From VAZQ01 sp036498625 (GTDB lineage Bacteria > Pseudomonadota > Alphaproteobacteria > Rhizobiales > Xanthobacteraceae): a stretch of DNA of 64,000 nucleotides. Of the stretch, positions 26,833-35,579 are shown one piece after another. The stretch spans positions 14,425-78,424 of the forward strand of contig DASYFD010000314.1 of the NCBI GenBank assembly GCA_036498625.1, read 5' to 3'. The notes beneath the pieces were generated by a model. That model did not search any database. It saw nothing but the letters and a program-made list of their open reading frames with translations, and was not told the DNA's origin. The position numbers and the translations under genes are program-made. Within the stretch, counting starts at the first letter, position 1; every line of letters starts with the position of its first letter.

Positions 26833-27048
26833 TTATTTCGCCGCCGGGGAGCGCCTGGGCGGATCTCCCGGATAGATTCCGCCGGGCCAGGATGGATCGA
26901 CATCGTCGATCTCAAAGCGGAATTTCGGCAAGTCGGCATGGCCGGACGACAGGCCTTCCGCCGCCCACTTGTCCTGCGGCAGCACGGCGCCGGCCGATAC
27001 CACAACCAGCAGAACGGATACGATCGATCGGCCGACCCAGCGCCCCAA
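26833..27048 (-). CDS. Small secreted protein, uncertain start or frameshifted
   Basis: The frame gives 71 residues with a convincing signal peptide (IVSVLLVVVSAGAVL) and an acidic/aromatic tail containing F-E-I-D-D-V-D-P-S-W-P-G-G. The only upstream start codon in frame is TTG; an ATG with a plausible leader (M-D-L-V-N-H-V-N-A-L) lies 30 bases upstream in the neighbouring frame, so a one-base frameshift may have split the gene. The family was not recognised. Confidence 0.35.
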   Translation of the reverse strand: MGRWVGRSIVSVLLVVVSAGAVLPQDKWAAEGLSSGHADLPKFRFEIDDVDPSWPGGIYPGDPPRRSPAAK

Positions 27049-27337
27049 GGGCGTTCACGTGATTTACGAGATCCATAAAATCAAATCGCCTGCGCGGCAT
27101 TGCCGGCCTGGCGGCACGCCCTTAGCGTCGCAATGCCAAGCCCTCGACGGCCGAAAACATCGCCGGCGTCAAAGCCGTGCACGATCATCCGGTCTGGATC
27201 GAGCTCAATTCCGGTTTCGTGATCCAATCCGAAAAGAACGAAGCACGCACACGGGCGTCCTGATGCGTGTCCTCGCCACGCGCCGATGAGACTTGCGACT
27301 TCTGCCTGCATCGCACCACACGTCGCGATAGGTGGTT

Positions 27338-27351
27338 TTGATCTGTATCAA
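27338..27351 (+). promoter_or_regulatory. FixK/FNR anaerobox upstream of ccoN
   Basis: TTGATCTGTATCAA is a perfect TTGAT-N4-ATCAA dyad. It is centred 99 bases before the ccoN ATG, which would put a class II start site near 27386. FixK/FNR-type regulators activate cbb3 oxidase genes under low oxygen from exactly such sites in rhizobia. Confidence 0.9.
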
Positions 27352-27443
27352 GGAATGCGCTCGGTCGTTGGGACAATTGTGGCTGCCGGTTTGTGCCGAT
27401 CGAGCCCGTCATCTCGGGTTCATCTCGTCTCGAGGTTGTCCTG

Positions 27444-29096
27444 ATGAGCCAAGCGGTCGTCCCGTCGAAAACCATGACCATGGGCGAAGGTGGCTCGGCC
27501 CTGGCATTCGCCGCCGGGGCGGTGCTGTGCTTCGTCATCGCCATAAATGCCTATACGCCGGCTTATGCGTTTCACGCCTACCTGCTTGCCGCCGCTGGCG
27601 TGGCCGCACTGCTCGCGGTCGTCAAGAATTACCGCGATCGGCCTGCCGCGTTGCCGCCACTTACCATCGCGGGCAAGCCCAACTACAATATGGGCCCGGT
27701 GAAGTTCACGACCGTCGCGGCAATGTTCTGGGGCATCGCCGGCATGGCGGTCGGGGTCTGGATCGCCCTCGAGCTGGCCTATCCGGCGCTCAACCTCGAC
27801 CTGCCGTGGACGTCCTTTGGGCGCCTGCGGCCGCTGCACACATCCGCGCTGATCTTCGCGTTCGGCGGCAATGTCCTGATCGGAACTTCGTTCTATGTGG
27901 TTCAGCGCACCTGCCGGGCGCGCCTGGTCGGCAACATCGCGCCGTGGTTCGTGGTGCTCGGCTACAACCTCTTCATCGTCATCGCCGGAACCGGTTATCT
28001 GCTCGGCATCACCCAGTCGAAGGAGTATGCCGAGCCCGAATGGTACGCCGATCTGTGGCTGACGATTGTCTGGGTGGCTTATCTGCTGGTCTATCTCGGC
28101 ACCATCATCCGGCGCACCGAGCCGCACATCTACGTGGCCAACTGGTTCTATCTCGCGTTCATCCTGACGATCGCGGTGCTACACGTCACCAACAATGCCG
28201 CGATCCCGGTATCGCTGTTCTCGCCCAAATCCTACATCGTCTGGGCCGGGGTACAGGATGCGATGGTGCAGTGGTGGTACGGCCACAACGCGGTCGGCTT
28301 CTTCCTCACCGCGGGGTTCCTGGGCATCGTCTACTACTTCATTCCCAAGCGAGCCGAGCGGCCGATCTACAGCTATCGGCTCTCGATCATCCACTTCTGG
28401 GCCTTGATCTTCCTCTATATCTGGGCAGGACCGCATCATCTGCATTACACCGCCCTGCCCGATTGGACGCAGACGCTCGGCATGACGTTTTCGATCATCC
28501 TGTGGATGCCGTCCTGGGGCGGCATGATCAACGGCGTGATGACGCTGTCGGGCGCCTGGGACAAGCTGCGCACCGACCCGGTGCTGCGCATGATGGTGGT
28601 GGCGCTCGCCTTCTACGGCATGGCGACCTTCGAAGGTCCGCTGATGTCGATCAAGGAGGTGAACTCGCTCAGCCACTACACCGATTGGACGATCGGCCAC
28701 GTGCATTCCGGGGCGCTCGGCTGGGTCGGCTATATTTCGTTCGGCGCGATCTATTGCCTGGTGCCATGGCTGTGGAATCGCGAGCGGCTCTATTCGGACC
28801 GGCTGGTGAACTGGCACTTCTGGATCTCCACCATCGGCATCGTGCTGTACATCACCTCGATGTGGGTCGCCGGCATCCTGCAGGGACTGATGTGGCGGGC
28901 CTATACTAGCCTTGGATTCCTGGAATATTCATTCGTGGAGAGCATCGAGGCGACGCATCCGTTCTATGTCATCCGCGCGCTCGGCGGCGTCATGTTTCTC
29001 GCCGGCACGATCATCATGGCCTGGAACCTGTGGCGGACGGTCAATCCCGGCCATGCCGTTCCGGCCGTCGAATCCGCCCTCATGCCGGCCGAGTGA
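27444..29096 (+). CDS. ccoN: cbb3-type cytochrome c oxidase subunit I
   Basis: The 550-residue catalytic subunit has about 12 membrane helices and the haem/copper ligand regions P-L-H-T-S-A-L-I-F (low-spin haem histidine), W-W-Y-G-H-N-A-V-G-F (CuB histidine and the cross-linked tyrosine region), G-P-H-H-L-H-Y-T and H-V-H-S-G-A-L-G-W. It reduces O2 with very high affinity in the inner membrane and pumps protons. ATG at 27444 gives a normal-length N-terminus. It is the first gene of the eight-gene ccoNOQP-GHIS cluster and lies directly after the FixK box. Confidence 0.95.
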   Translation: MSQAVVPSKTMTMGEGGSALAFAAGAVLCFVIAINAYTPAYAFHAYLLAAAGVAALLAVVKNYRDRPAALPPLTIAGKPNYNMGPVKFTTVAAMFWGIAGMAVGVWIALELAYPALNLDLPWTSFGRLRPLHTSALIFAFGGNVLIGTSFYVVQRTCRARLVGNIAPWFVVLGYNLFIVIAGTGYLLGITQSKEYAEPEWYADLWLTIVWVAYLLVYLGTIIRRTEPHIYVANWFYLAFILTIAVLHVTNNAAIPVSLFSPKSYIVWAGVQDAMVQWWYGHNAVGFFLTAGFLGIVYYFIPKRAERPIYSYRLSIIHFWALIFLYIWAGPHHLHYTALPDWTQTLGMTFSIILWMPSWGGMINGVMTLSGAWDKLRTDPVLRMMVVALAFYGMATFEGPLMSIKEVNSLSHYTDWTIGHVHSGALGWVGYISFGAIYCLVPWLWNRERLYSDRLVNWHFWISTIGIVLYITSMWVAGILQGLMWRAYTSLGFLEYSFVESIEATHPFYVIRALGGVMFLAGTIIMAWNLWRTVNPGHAVPAVESALMPAE

Positions 29097-29103
29097 GGAA
29101 CCC

Positions 29104-29838
29104 ATGTCGCTGTGGCAAAAACACTGGATCCTCGAGCGGAACTCGATCCTGCTCCTGGTCGGAATCCTGATCGTGATCGCGGTCGGCGGCCTGGTCGAGA
29201 TCGTGCCTCTGTTCTACCTGAGCAACACGATCGAGGAGGTCGACGGCATCCGACCCTACACGCCGCTCGAGCTTGCGGGACGCAACATCTACGTGCGCGA
29301 GGGCTGCTACCTGTGCCATTCGCAGATGATCCGGCCGCTGCGCGACGAGGTCGAGCGCTATGGCCATTATTCGCTGGCGGCGGAAAGCATGTTCGACCGG
29401 CCGTTCCAATGGGGATCCAAGCGCATCGGCCCCGACCTCGCGCGCGTCGGCGGCAAATATTCCGACGAGTGGCACCGCGAGCACCTCGACGATCCGCGCT
29501 CGGTGGTGCCGAGCTCGGTGATGCCGGGCTATCCGTCGCTGGCCGCGACCGATCTCGATTTTGCTCACATCGACCAGGACCTGAAGGTGCAGGCCGTGCT
29601 GGGCGTGCCCTATGGGGCCGACATGATCGCCAATGCGGCGGCCGACGTGCGCACGCAGGCCGCCGCCGATGCCCCGAAGGCTGCCGAGCTCGCCCGCCGT
29701 TATCCGAAGGCCCAATCGCGCAATTTTGGGGGCCATCCGGGCCGCGTCACCGAGGCCGATGCGCTCATCGCCTACCTGCAGATGCTGGGGACGCTGGTCG
29801 ACTTCAAGCTCTATGACGACCAAGCGAACATTCGCTGA
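29104..29838 (+). CDS. ccoO: cbb3-type cytochrome c oxidase subunit II
   Basis: The 244-residue subunit has one N-terminal membrane anchor (SILLLVGILIVIAVGGLVEI) and a monohaem domain with C-Y-L-C-H in R-E-G-C-Y-L-C-H-S-Q. The block V-V-P-S-S-V-M-P-G-Y-P carries the methionine ligand. It passes electrons from CcoP to CcoN. It starts 7 bases after the ccoN stop, with GAGGAA as ribosome binding site. Confidence 0.95.
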   Translation: MSLWQKHWILERNSILLLVGILIVIAVGGLVEIVPLFYLSNTIEEVDGIRPYTPLELAGRNIYVREGCYLCHSQMIRPLRDEVERYGHYSLAAESMFDRPFQWGSKRIGPDLARVGGKYSDEWHREHLDDPRSVVPSSVMPGYPSLAATDLDFAHIDQDLKVQAVLGVPYGADMIANAAADVRTQAAADAPKAAELARRYPKAQSRNFGGHPGRVTEADALIAYLQMLGTLVDFKLYDDQANIR

Positions 29839-29849
29839 GGAGAGAAACC

Positions 29850-30005
29850 TTGTCCGACACCTACAAGGCGCTCGCCGAGTTCGCCCAGACCTGGGGTCTG
29901 ATCTATTTCCTGGCCGCCTTCGTCGGCACGCTAGCCTATGCGTTCTGGCCTTCGTTCAAAGGCAAATTCGACGAATACGCCCGCATGCCGCTGCGGGAGG
30001 ACTGA
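29850..30005 (+). CDS. ccoQ: cbb3-type oxidase small subunit IV
   Basis: A 51-residue protein starts at TTG 29850 after GGAGAG. It has one helix (LIYFLAAFVGTLAYAFWP) and the charged tail F-K-G-K-F-D-E-Y-A-R-M-P-L, the normal form of CcoQ/FixQ, which stabilises the oxidase. The TTG start and short length make it easy to miss. Its stop codon lies one base before the ccoP ATG. Confidence 0.92.
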   Translation: MSDTYKALAEFAQTWGLIYFLAAFVGTLAYAFWPSFKGKFDEYARMPLRED

Positions 30006-30006
30006 G

Positions 30007-30903
30007 ATGACTGACGACAAGCCACATGAGATGGACGCCGGGACAATCGACAAGACGACCGGCATAGCCACCACCGGTCACGAATGGGATGGCATTCGCG
30101 AATTGAACAATCCGTTGCCGCGGTGGTGGCTGTGGCTGTTCTACATCACCATCGTCTGGTCGATCGGCTATTGGATCGTCTATCCGGCTTGGCCGCTGAT
30201 GTCGTCCGCCACGCAGGGCATGCTCAAATGGCATTCGCGCGATGCGGTCGTCGCCGACATCGAAGCCCTCAAGGCACAGCGGGGACCGATGTTCGTCAAG
30301 CTGACGGCGGCCTCGCTGCCGGAAATTGCGGCGGATCCGGCGCTGCTCGATTTTGCACGCGCGGTCGGGCGCCAGGCCTTCGCCACGAATTGCGCGCCCT
30401 GCCATGGCGCCGGCGGCGGCGGCGCCAAGGGCTATCCGAATCTGGTCGACGACGATTGGCTGTGGGGCGGCAAGCTCGCCGACATTGCGCAGACCATACG
30501 CTACGGCATTCGCTCCGGCGACCCCAAGAGCCGGGTCGGCGACATGCCGGACTTCGGACGCAACAACATTCTCAAGCCCGACGAGATTTCAACGGTCGCT
30601 GACTTCGTGCGCTCGCTTTCCGGATTGCCGGCCGATCCGAAGACCGACATGGCCCGCGGCGCCAAGATTTTCGGCGACTACTGCGCAGGTTGTCACGGCC
30701 CGGAGGGAAAGGGCACGCCCGCGCTGGGCGCCCCCAGCCTCACCGACGGGATATGGCTGTACGGGCCTGACAAGGCGACCATCATCGAGACCATCACGAA
30801 GGGACGCGGCGGCGTGATGCCGGCCTGGGCGGGCCGCCTCGACGACACCACCATCAAGGCGCTTACCGTCTTCGTCTTCACCTTCGGCGGCGGCGAGAAG
30901 TAG
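30007..30903 (+). CDS. ccoP: cbb3-type cytochrome c oxidase subunit III (dihaem)
   Basis: The 298-residue subunit has an N-terminal anchor (LWLFYITIVWSIGYWIVYPAW) preceded by the family block W-D-G-I-R-E-L-N-N-P-L-P-R-W-W. Two haem domains follow, with C-A-P-C-H and C-A-G-C-H. It collects electrons from soluble cytochromes c or the bc1 complex. The ATG is one base past the ccoQ stop; the next gene begins 2 bases after its stop. Confidence 0.95.
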   Translation: MTDDKPHEMDAGTIDKTTGIATTGHEWDGIRELNNPLPRWWLWLFYITIVWSIGYWIVYPAWPLMSSATQGMLKWHSRDAVVADIEALKAQRGPMFVKLTAASLPEIAADPALLDFARAVGRQAFATNCAPCHGAGGGGAKGYPNLVDDDWLWGGKLADIAQTIRYGIRSGDPKSRVGDMPDFGRNNILKPDEISTVADFVRSLSGLPADPKTDMARGAKIFGDYCAGCHGPEGKGTPALGAPSLTDGIWLYGPDKATIIETITKGRGGVMPAWAGRLDDTTIKALTVFVFTFGGGEK

Positions 30904-30905
30904 CG

Positions 30906-32366
30906 GTGCAGGCCGACCTGACCAACGCGCCCGAGGCGGCACCGGCACATGACGAGGGTCCCTCCTATGTGGCGCGCCGGAAGATCTATCCGCAGAGCGT
31001 GCATGGCACCTATCGCAGGATCAAATGGATCCTGCTCCTGATCACGCTCGCGATCTACTACACGCTGCCGTTCATCCGCTGGGACCGGGGGCCGGATGCG
31101 CCCGACCAGGCGGTGCTGGTCGACCTGCCGGGCCGCCGCTTCTATTTCTTCTTCATCGAGCTGTGGCCGCAGGAGGTCTATTACTTCACCGGCCTCCTCA
31201 TCCTGGCCGCGATGGCTCTGTTCCTGATGAACGCGGTCGCCGGTAGGCTCTGGTGCGGTTATCTCTGCCCGCAAACGGTCTGGACCGATCTGTTCCTGAG
31301 GATCGAGAGCTGGGTCGAAGGCGATCGCCGGGAGCACATGCTGCGCGATCGGGGACCATGGACGCCGTCCTACCTGGCCCGCAAGGCGACCAAGCATTTC
31401 CTCTGGCTCATGGTCGCCTGGTGGACGGGCGGCGCCTGGGTGCTCTATTTCGCCGACGCCCCCACTCTGGTCAGGGATCTTGCCACCTTGCAGGCGCCGT
31501 TGGTCGCCTATGGGTGGATCGGAATTCTGACGTTCACCACCTACGCTCTGGCCGGGCATATGCGCGAGCAGGTCTGTCTCTATATGTGCCCGTGGCCGCG
31601 GATTCAGGCCGCGCTCACCGACGAGCACGCCCTCAATGTCACCTACCGCTATGATCGCGGCGAGCCGCGCGGATCGGTCAAGAAGAACGAGGCGCTGCGC
31701 CAGCACGGGCTGCCTGCCGGCGATTGCGTCGACTGCCTGCAATGCGTGGTGGTGTGCCCGACCGGGGTAGATATACGCAACGGCCCCAATCTCGGCTGTA
31801 TTCAATGCGGGCTCTGCATCGACGCCTGCGACGCCGTGATGACGAAGGTCGGGCATCCGACCAGGCTCATCGCCTACGATACAGATATCAATATCAAGCG
31901 CCGGCAAGCCGGCGATCCCGTCATTTTCCGGATCGTGCGCGCCAGGACCGTGCTCTATGCCACCATCATCGCGCTGGTCGGCGGCGTCATGGCCTATGCC
32001 TTGGCGACCCGCGAGCTCGAGGGCCTGAGCACCATCCATGATCGCAACCCGATGTTCGTGCGGCTATCGGACGGCGCGCTGCGCAACGCCTATACGATCC
32101 GGATCGTCAACAAGCGCCAGCAGGTGCGCGAGTTCTCGCTGGGCGTCAGCGGCCTGCCGGCCGCGATCATCGACTTCGTCGGGTTGCCGCCGCGCGCCGA
32201 CGGACGTCTGGTGATCGAGGTCGGAGCCGACCAGACCCGCGAGGTCCGCGTGATGGTCACGGATTACGGGCGGACCGGGTCGGCATCGGAGCCGATCGTT
32301 TTCCGTCTCACCGACGTGGCGACCGGGGATCAAGTGCAGGCCGCCGACCATTTCTTCCGGCCCTGA
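30906..32366 (+). CDS. ccoG: cbb3 oxidase assembly ferredoxin-like protein CcoG/FixG
   Basis: The 486-residue membrane protein begins at GTG 30906 and has about five helices. It carries two [4Fe-4S] motifs: C-V-D-C-L-Q-C-V-V-V-C-P and C-I-Q-C-G-L-C-I-D-A-C-D. Additional cysteine pairs are C-G-Y-L-C-P-Q and C-L-Y-M-C-P. CcoG reduces Cu(II) for insertion into the oxidase. The C-terminal ~100 residues form the Ig-like FixG domain. It follows ccoP at once and precedes ccoH by 10 bases. Confidence 0.95.
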   Translation: MQADLTNAPEAAPAHDEGPSYVARRKIYPQSVHGTYRRIKWILLLITLAIYYTLPFIRWDRGPDAPDQAVLVDLPGRRFYFFFIELWPQEVYYFTGLLILAAMALFLMNAVAGRLWCGYLCPQTVWTDLFLRIESWVEGDRREHMLRDRGPWTPSYLARKATKHFLWLMVAWWTGGAWVLYFADAPTLVRDLATLQAPLVAYGWIGILTFTTYALAGHMREQVCLYMCPWPRIQAALTDEHALNVTYRYDRGEPRGSVKKNEALRQHGLPAGDCVDCLQCVVVCPTGVDIRNGPNLGCIQCGLCIDACDAVMTKVGHPTRLIAYDTDINIKRRQAGDPVIFRIVRARTVLYATIIALVGGVMAYALATRELEGLSTIHDRNPMFVRLSDGALRNAYTIRIVNKRQQVREFSLGVSGLPAAIIDFVGLPPRADGRLVIEVGADQTREVRVMVTDYGRTGSASEPIVFRLTDVATGDQVQAADHFFRP

Positions 32367-32376
32367 GGATTCCATC

Positions 32377-32889
32377 ATGGCAACAGATATCGCCACCACC
32401 GGCGCGCCAGGGCGGGAGCTGACCGGCCGCATGGTGCTCCTATGGCTGGTCGGCTTCTTTGCCATCGTGGGTGCCGCCAATGCCGTCATGATCGGCGCCG
32501 CGATCTCGACCTTCGCGGGCCTGGAGCACGACAGCCCGTACCAGGCCGGGCTGGCGTTCGACCAGGAGATCGCGGCAGCCCGGGCTCAGCAGGCATTGCA
32601 CTGGCAGGTGCAGGCCAAGGTGACGAGGACGGATCGGGGCGAGACGCTGGTCGAGATTTCGGCGCACGACGCCGATGGCGCACCGCTGTCCGGCCTCGGC
32701 GTCACGGCAAGCCTCGTTCATCCGACCGACCGTCGACTCGATCGTGAGCTGGCGATGACGGCGGACGGCCCGAGCCAATTCAGCGGCGTAACCGGGGCAG
32801 CGGCCGGACAGTGGGACGTGCTCATCGAGCTGTCGCGCGACGGCGCTCGTCAGTTCCGATCCAAGAATCGTGTCACCTTGCCCCGATAG
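32377..32889 (+). CDS. ccoH: cbb3 oxidase assembly protein CcoH/FixH
   Basis: The 170-residue protein has one membrane helix (MVLLWLVGFFAIVGAANAVMIGAAI) and a periplasmic beta domain with S-P-Y-Q-A-G-L-A-F-D-Q-E, the standard FixH start, and a closing W-D-V-L-I-E-L strand. FixH is needed for assembly or stability of the oxidase. Position between ccoG and ccoI confirms the call. Confidence 0.92.
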   Translation: MATDIATTGAPGRELTGRMVLLWLVGFFAIVGAANAVMIGAAISTFAGLEHDSPYQAGLAFDQEIAAARAQQALHWQVQAKVTRTDRGETLVEISAHDADGAPLSGLGVTASLVHPTDRRLDRELAMTADGPSQFSGVTGAAAGQWDVLIELSRDGARQFRSKNRVTLPR

Positions 32890-32897
32890 GACGAGCC

Positions 32898-35102
32898 ATG
32901 ACGGAAACCCTCGACCTGTCGATGTTCGTAAGCCATGGCGAGGCGGGTACCGCCCACATGACGCTGGCGGTAGAAGGCGTCGGCTGCGCCGGTTGCATCC
33001 GCAAGATCGAGGGCGGGCTCAAGCAGCTCCCCGGCATCCTCGATGCGCGGCTGAATTTCACCAATCGGCGCCTTGCCGTCGATTGGCGCGAGGACGAGAT
33101 CGATGCCGCCAAGGTGATCGAAGCCCTGCAGCGGATCGGCTACCGGGCACATCCGTTCGAGCCGGAACGCGCCGAGGCCGACGAGGCGAAGCAGGCCCGA
33201 TGGCTGATGAAATGCCTGGCGGTGGCGGGCTTCGCCGCCATGAACGTCATGCTGCTGTCGGTGTCTGTGTGGTCCGGCAACGCCTCGGACATGACACCGC
33301 AGACGCGCGACCTGTTTCATTGGCTGTCGGCGCTCATTGCGTTGCCGGCCGCCGGTTATGCAGGCCAGCCGTTTTTCCAGAGCGCGCTGCGGGCGATCCG
33401 GGCGCGCCATCTCAATATGGATGTTCCGATCTCGCTCGGCGTGATCCTGGCGCTCGGCATGTCTGTGGCGGAGACCGCAATGCACGCGGAGCACGCCTAT
33501 TTCGACTCCGCGGTCATGCTCCTGTTCTTTCTGTTGTGCGGCCGCTATCTCGACCACGCCATGCGCCGTAAGACGCGGGCGGTGGCGGCCAATCTGGCGG
33601 CCCTCAAGGGGCAGTTCGCGCATCGGCTCGAGGACGGCGGCGAGGTGGTGCGCGTTCCGGCCGAGGCCGTGAAGCCCGGGGACCGGCTCCTGGTGCGGCC
33701 GGGCGAACGAATTCCGGCCGACGGTACCGTCATTTCCGGCAGCTCGGAGATCGACGAAAGCCTGATCACCGGCGAGACCGAACGCCGGAAAATCGCCGCC
33801 GGCGCACTGGTCTATGCGGGGGCCCTGAATTTCTCCGGTGCGCTGACCATCAGGGCGACGGCCGCGGACGGCTCGGCGCTCATCGATGAGGTCGAGCGGC
33901 TGCTGCAGAAGGCAATCGAGGCGAAATCCCGCACCGTGCGCCTGGCCGATCGCGCCGCCAGGCTATACGCCCCCTTCGTACATGCGACCGCCGCCCTGAC
34001 CGCGACCGGATGGCTGATTGCAGGCGCTTCGCTGCACGACGCCGTGGTGACCGCCATTGCGGTGCTGATCATCACTTGCCCGTGCGCATTGGCGCTGGCA
34101 ATCCCGGCCGTCCAGGTGGTGGCGTCGAGCGTGCTGTTCCGCTCCGGCGTGATCCTCAATGCAGGCGACGCCATCGAGCGGCTCGCCCAGATCGATACCG
34201 TCATCTTCGACAAGACCGGAACCCTGACGCTGCCGATGCCCCGCATCGAAGAAGCGGCCCCGATCGAGCCTGGAATCCTCGAGCGTGCCGCGCGGCTCGC
34301 GCTCTCGAGCCATCATCCGCTGGCCACCGCGCTCGCCCAGGAGGCACGCGAGCGCCTGCCCTACGCGGACGCCGTCGAGGAGCCGGGGCGTGGCGTTCGG
34401 GTCGCGGTCGAGGGTAGCGAGGCTCGCCTCGGCAGCCGGGAGTTCTGCGGAATTGCGTTTCCCGACCAGGAAATCGACCGCCCGGACGGTCTTTCGGTCA
34501 TCGCGTTTTCCCATGCCGGCAGGGAGGCGATGTTCGGGTTCCGGCAAAGAATTCGTCCCGACGCTGCGACGGTGGTGGCCGCGCTTCGCCAGCTTGGCCT
34601 GGATGTGCGGGTGTTGTCGGGGGATCGCGCCAGCGCGGTCGCGCCGGTCGCCGCCGCGCTCGGGCTGCGGAACTGGGCTGCGGAGCTCACGCCTTCCGGC
34701 AAGATTGCCTTGATCGAAAGCTTGCAGCAGCAAGGCCGCCGCGTTCTCATGGTCGGCGACGGGCTCAACGACGCCCCAGCGCTCGCCGCCGCCCACGTCT
34801 CGATGTCACCCATCAGCGCGGCCGACATCACGCAGGCCCAGGCCGATGCGGTGTTTCTGGGAGATCGTTTGTTGCCCGTGCTGGAGGCCATCGAGTTGGC
34901 GCGCAGCGCCCAGCGATTGATGAAGCAGAATCTGTGGCTGGCCGTGATCTACAACACGATCGCGGTCCCGATTGCGATCGCGGGCTATGTCACGCCGCTC
35001 ATTGCCGCCGCCGCCATGTCGGGATCATCGGCTCTGGTCACGCTCAATGCATTGCGCGCCAACCGCCAGGCGGCCCGCCGATACGACGGAGCCGGACCAT
35101 GA
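32898..35102 (+). CDS. ccoI: Copper-exporting P-type ATPase CcoI/FixI
   Basis: The 734-residue ATPase has an N-terminal heavy-metal domain with G-C-A-G-C-I-R-K-I-E and eight predicted helices. It carries the TGE actuator motif (L-I-T-G-E-T-E), the metal-site C-P-C-A-L-A-L-A-I-P, the phosphorylated D-K-T-G-T-L-T and G-D-G-L-N-D-A-P-A-L. CcoI delivers copper for the CuB centre. ATG at 32898 lies 8 bases past the ccoH stop. Its own stop overlaps the ccoS start (ATGA). Confidence 0.95.
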   Translation: MTETLDLSMFVSHGEAGTAHMTLAVEGVGCAGCIRKIEGGLKQLPGILDARLNFTNRRLAVDWREDEIDAAKVIEALQRIGYRAHPFEPERAEADEAKQARWLMKCLAVAGFAAMNVMLLSVSVWSGNASDMTPQTRDLFHWLSALIALPAAGYAGQPFFQSALRAIRARHLNMDVPISLGVILALGMSVAETAMHAEHAYFDSAVMLLFFLLCGRYLDHAMRRKTRAVAANLAALKGQFAHRLEDGGEVVRVPAEAVKPGDRLLVRPGERIPADGTVISGSSEIDESLITGETERRKIAAGALVYAGALNFSGALTIRATAADGSALIDEVERLLQKAIEAKSRTVRLADRAARLYAPFVHATAALTATGWLIAGASLHDAVVTAIAVLIITCPCALALAIPAVQVVASSVLFRSGVILNAGDAIERLAQIDTVIFDKTGTLTLPMPRIEEAAPIEPGILERAARLALSSHHPLATALAQEARERLPYADAVEEPGRGVRVAVEGSEARLGSREFCGIAFPDQEIDRPDGLSVIAFSHAGREAMFGFRQRIRPDAATVVAALRQLGLDVRVLSGDRASAVAPVAAALGLRNWAAELTPSGKIALIESLQQQGRRVLMVGDGLNDAPALAAAHVSMSPISAADITQAQADAVFLGDRLLPVLEAIELARSAQRLMKQNLWLAVIYNTIAVPIAIAGYVTPLIAAAAMSGSSALVTLNALRANRQAARRYDGAGP

Positions 35103-35272
35103 ACGTGCTGATCTACCTGGTGCCCGTCGCCTTGGGGCTCGGCTTGACCGGCCTGGCGGCGTTCCTGTGGTCGCTGCGCAGCGGCCAATACGACGACATC
35201 GACGGAGCGGCGCTTCGCATCCTGACGGACGATGATCTCGAAGGTCAGATGACCCCTCCGCACGCCGAATGA
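35099..35272 (+). CDS. ccoS: cbb3 oxidase maturation protein CcoS/FixS
   Basis: This is a 57-residue protein with one helix (LIYLVPVALGLGLTGLAAFLW) followed by S-L-R-S-G-Q-Y-D-D-I-D-G-A-A-L-R-I-L, the invariant FixS tail. It is required for cofactor insertion into the oxidase. It overlaps the end of ccoI by 4 bases and closes the cluster. Confidence 0.93.
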   Translation: MNVLIYLVPVALGLGLTGLAAFLWSLRSGQYDDIDGAALRILTDDDLEGQMTPPHAE

Positions 35273-35362
35273 ACTGCACCGGGGCGCCAGCTGAAGCACA
35301 GCCGACACCAATGCACGTTAGATGCGCCCACCGGCACCCGCTGCTAGGCTTGCGATCAGACC

Positions 35363-35579
35363 GTGCAACGAGCTTCAGGCAAGCACATCGCAATCACTCT
35401 CGGTGGCTTCACCGAGGTCATGACGCTCTCGCAGGGCCCCAACGCGATTAGGACACGAGGCGGGACGTCCCGTCGCGAAGCCCGACGCTGATGCGCAGCA
35501 CCTCCGGGAGTCGCGCAAGACGCCGTCCGAAAACGAGAAATGGCTGCAAAAGAATTCCGGCAAGATCGTCTCAAAATGA
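35363..35579 (+). pseudogene. Possible small frameshifted gene after ccoS
   Basis: From GTG 35363 one frame reads A-S-G-K-H-I-A-I-T-L-G-G-F-T-E-V-M-T-L-S. After about 90 bases the protein-like character moves to the next frame, which ends H-L-R-E-S-R-K-T-P-S-E-N-E-K-W-L-Q-K-N-S and a stop. Joined by one frameshift the two give roughly 70 residues. The end overlaps the stop of the convergent gene at 35571. The family is unknown and the reading is tentative. Confidence 0.25.

Larger units (their letters stand above)
26650..27443. other. Long intergenic region before the cbb3 operon
   Basis: It holds a small signal-peptide-bearing frame on the minus strand (26833-27048) and the FixK box (27338-27351). 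A plus-strand stretch around 27144-27263 reads as protein-like (…A-V-H-D-H-P-V-W-I-E-L-N-S-G-F-V-I-Q-S…) but has a stop just upstream and no start, so it may be a gene remnant. Nothing else is recognised. Confidence 0.45.

Noticed and set aside
27332..28909. A long plus-strand ORF in another frame of ccoN
   Set aside because: It overlaps the catalytic oxidase subunit and shows only Arg/Ala/Gly-rich sequence without motifs.
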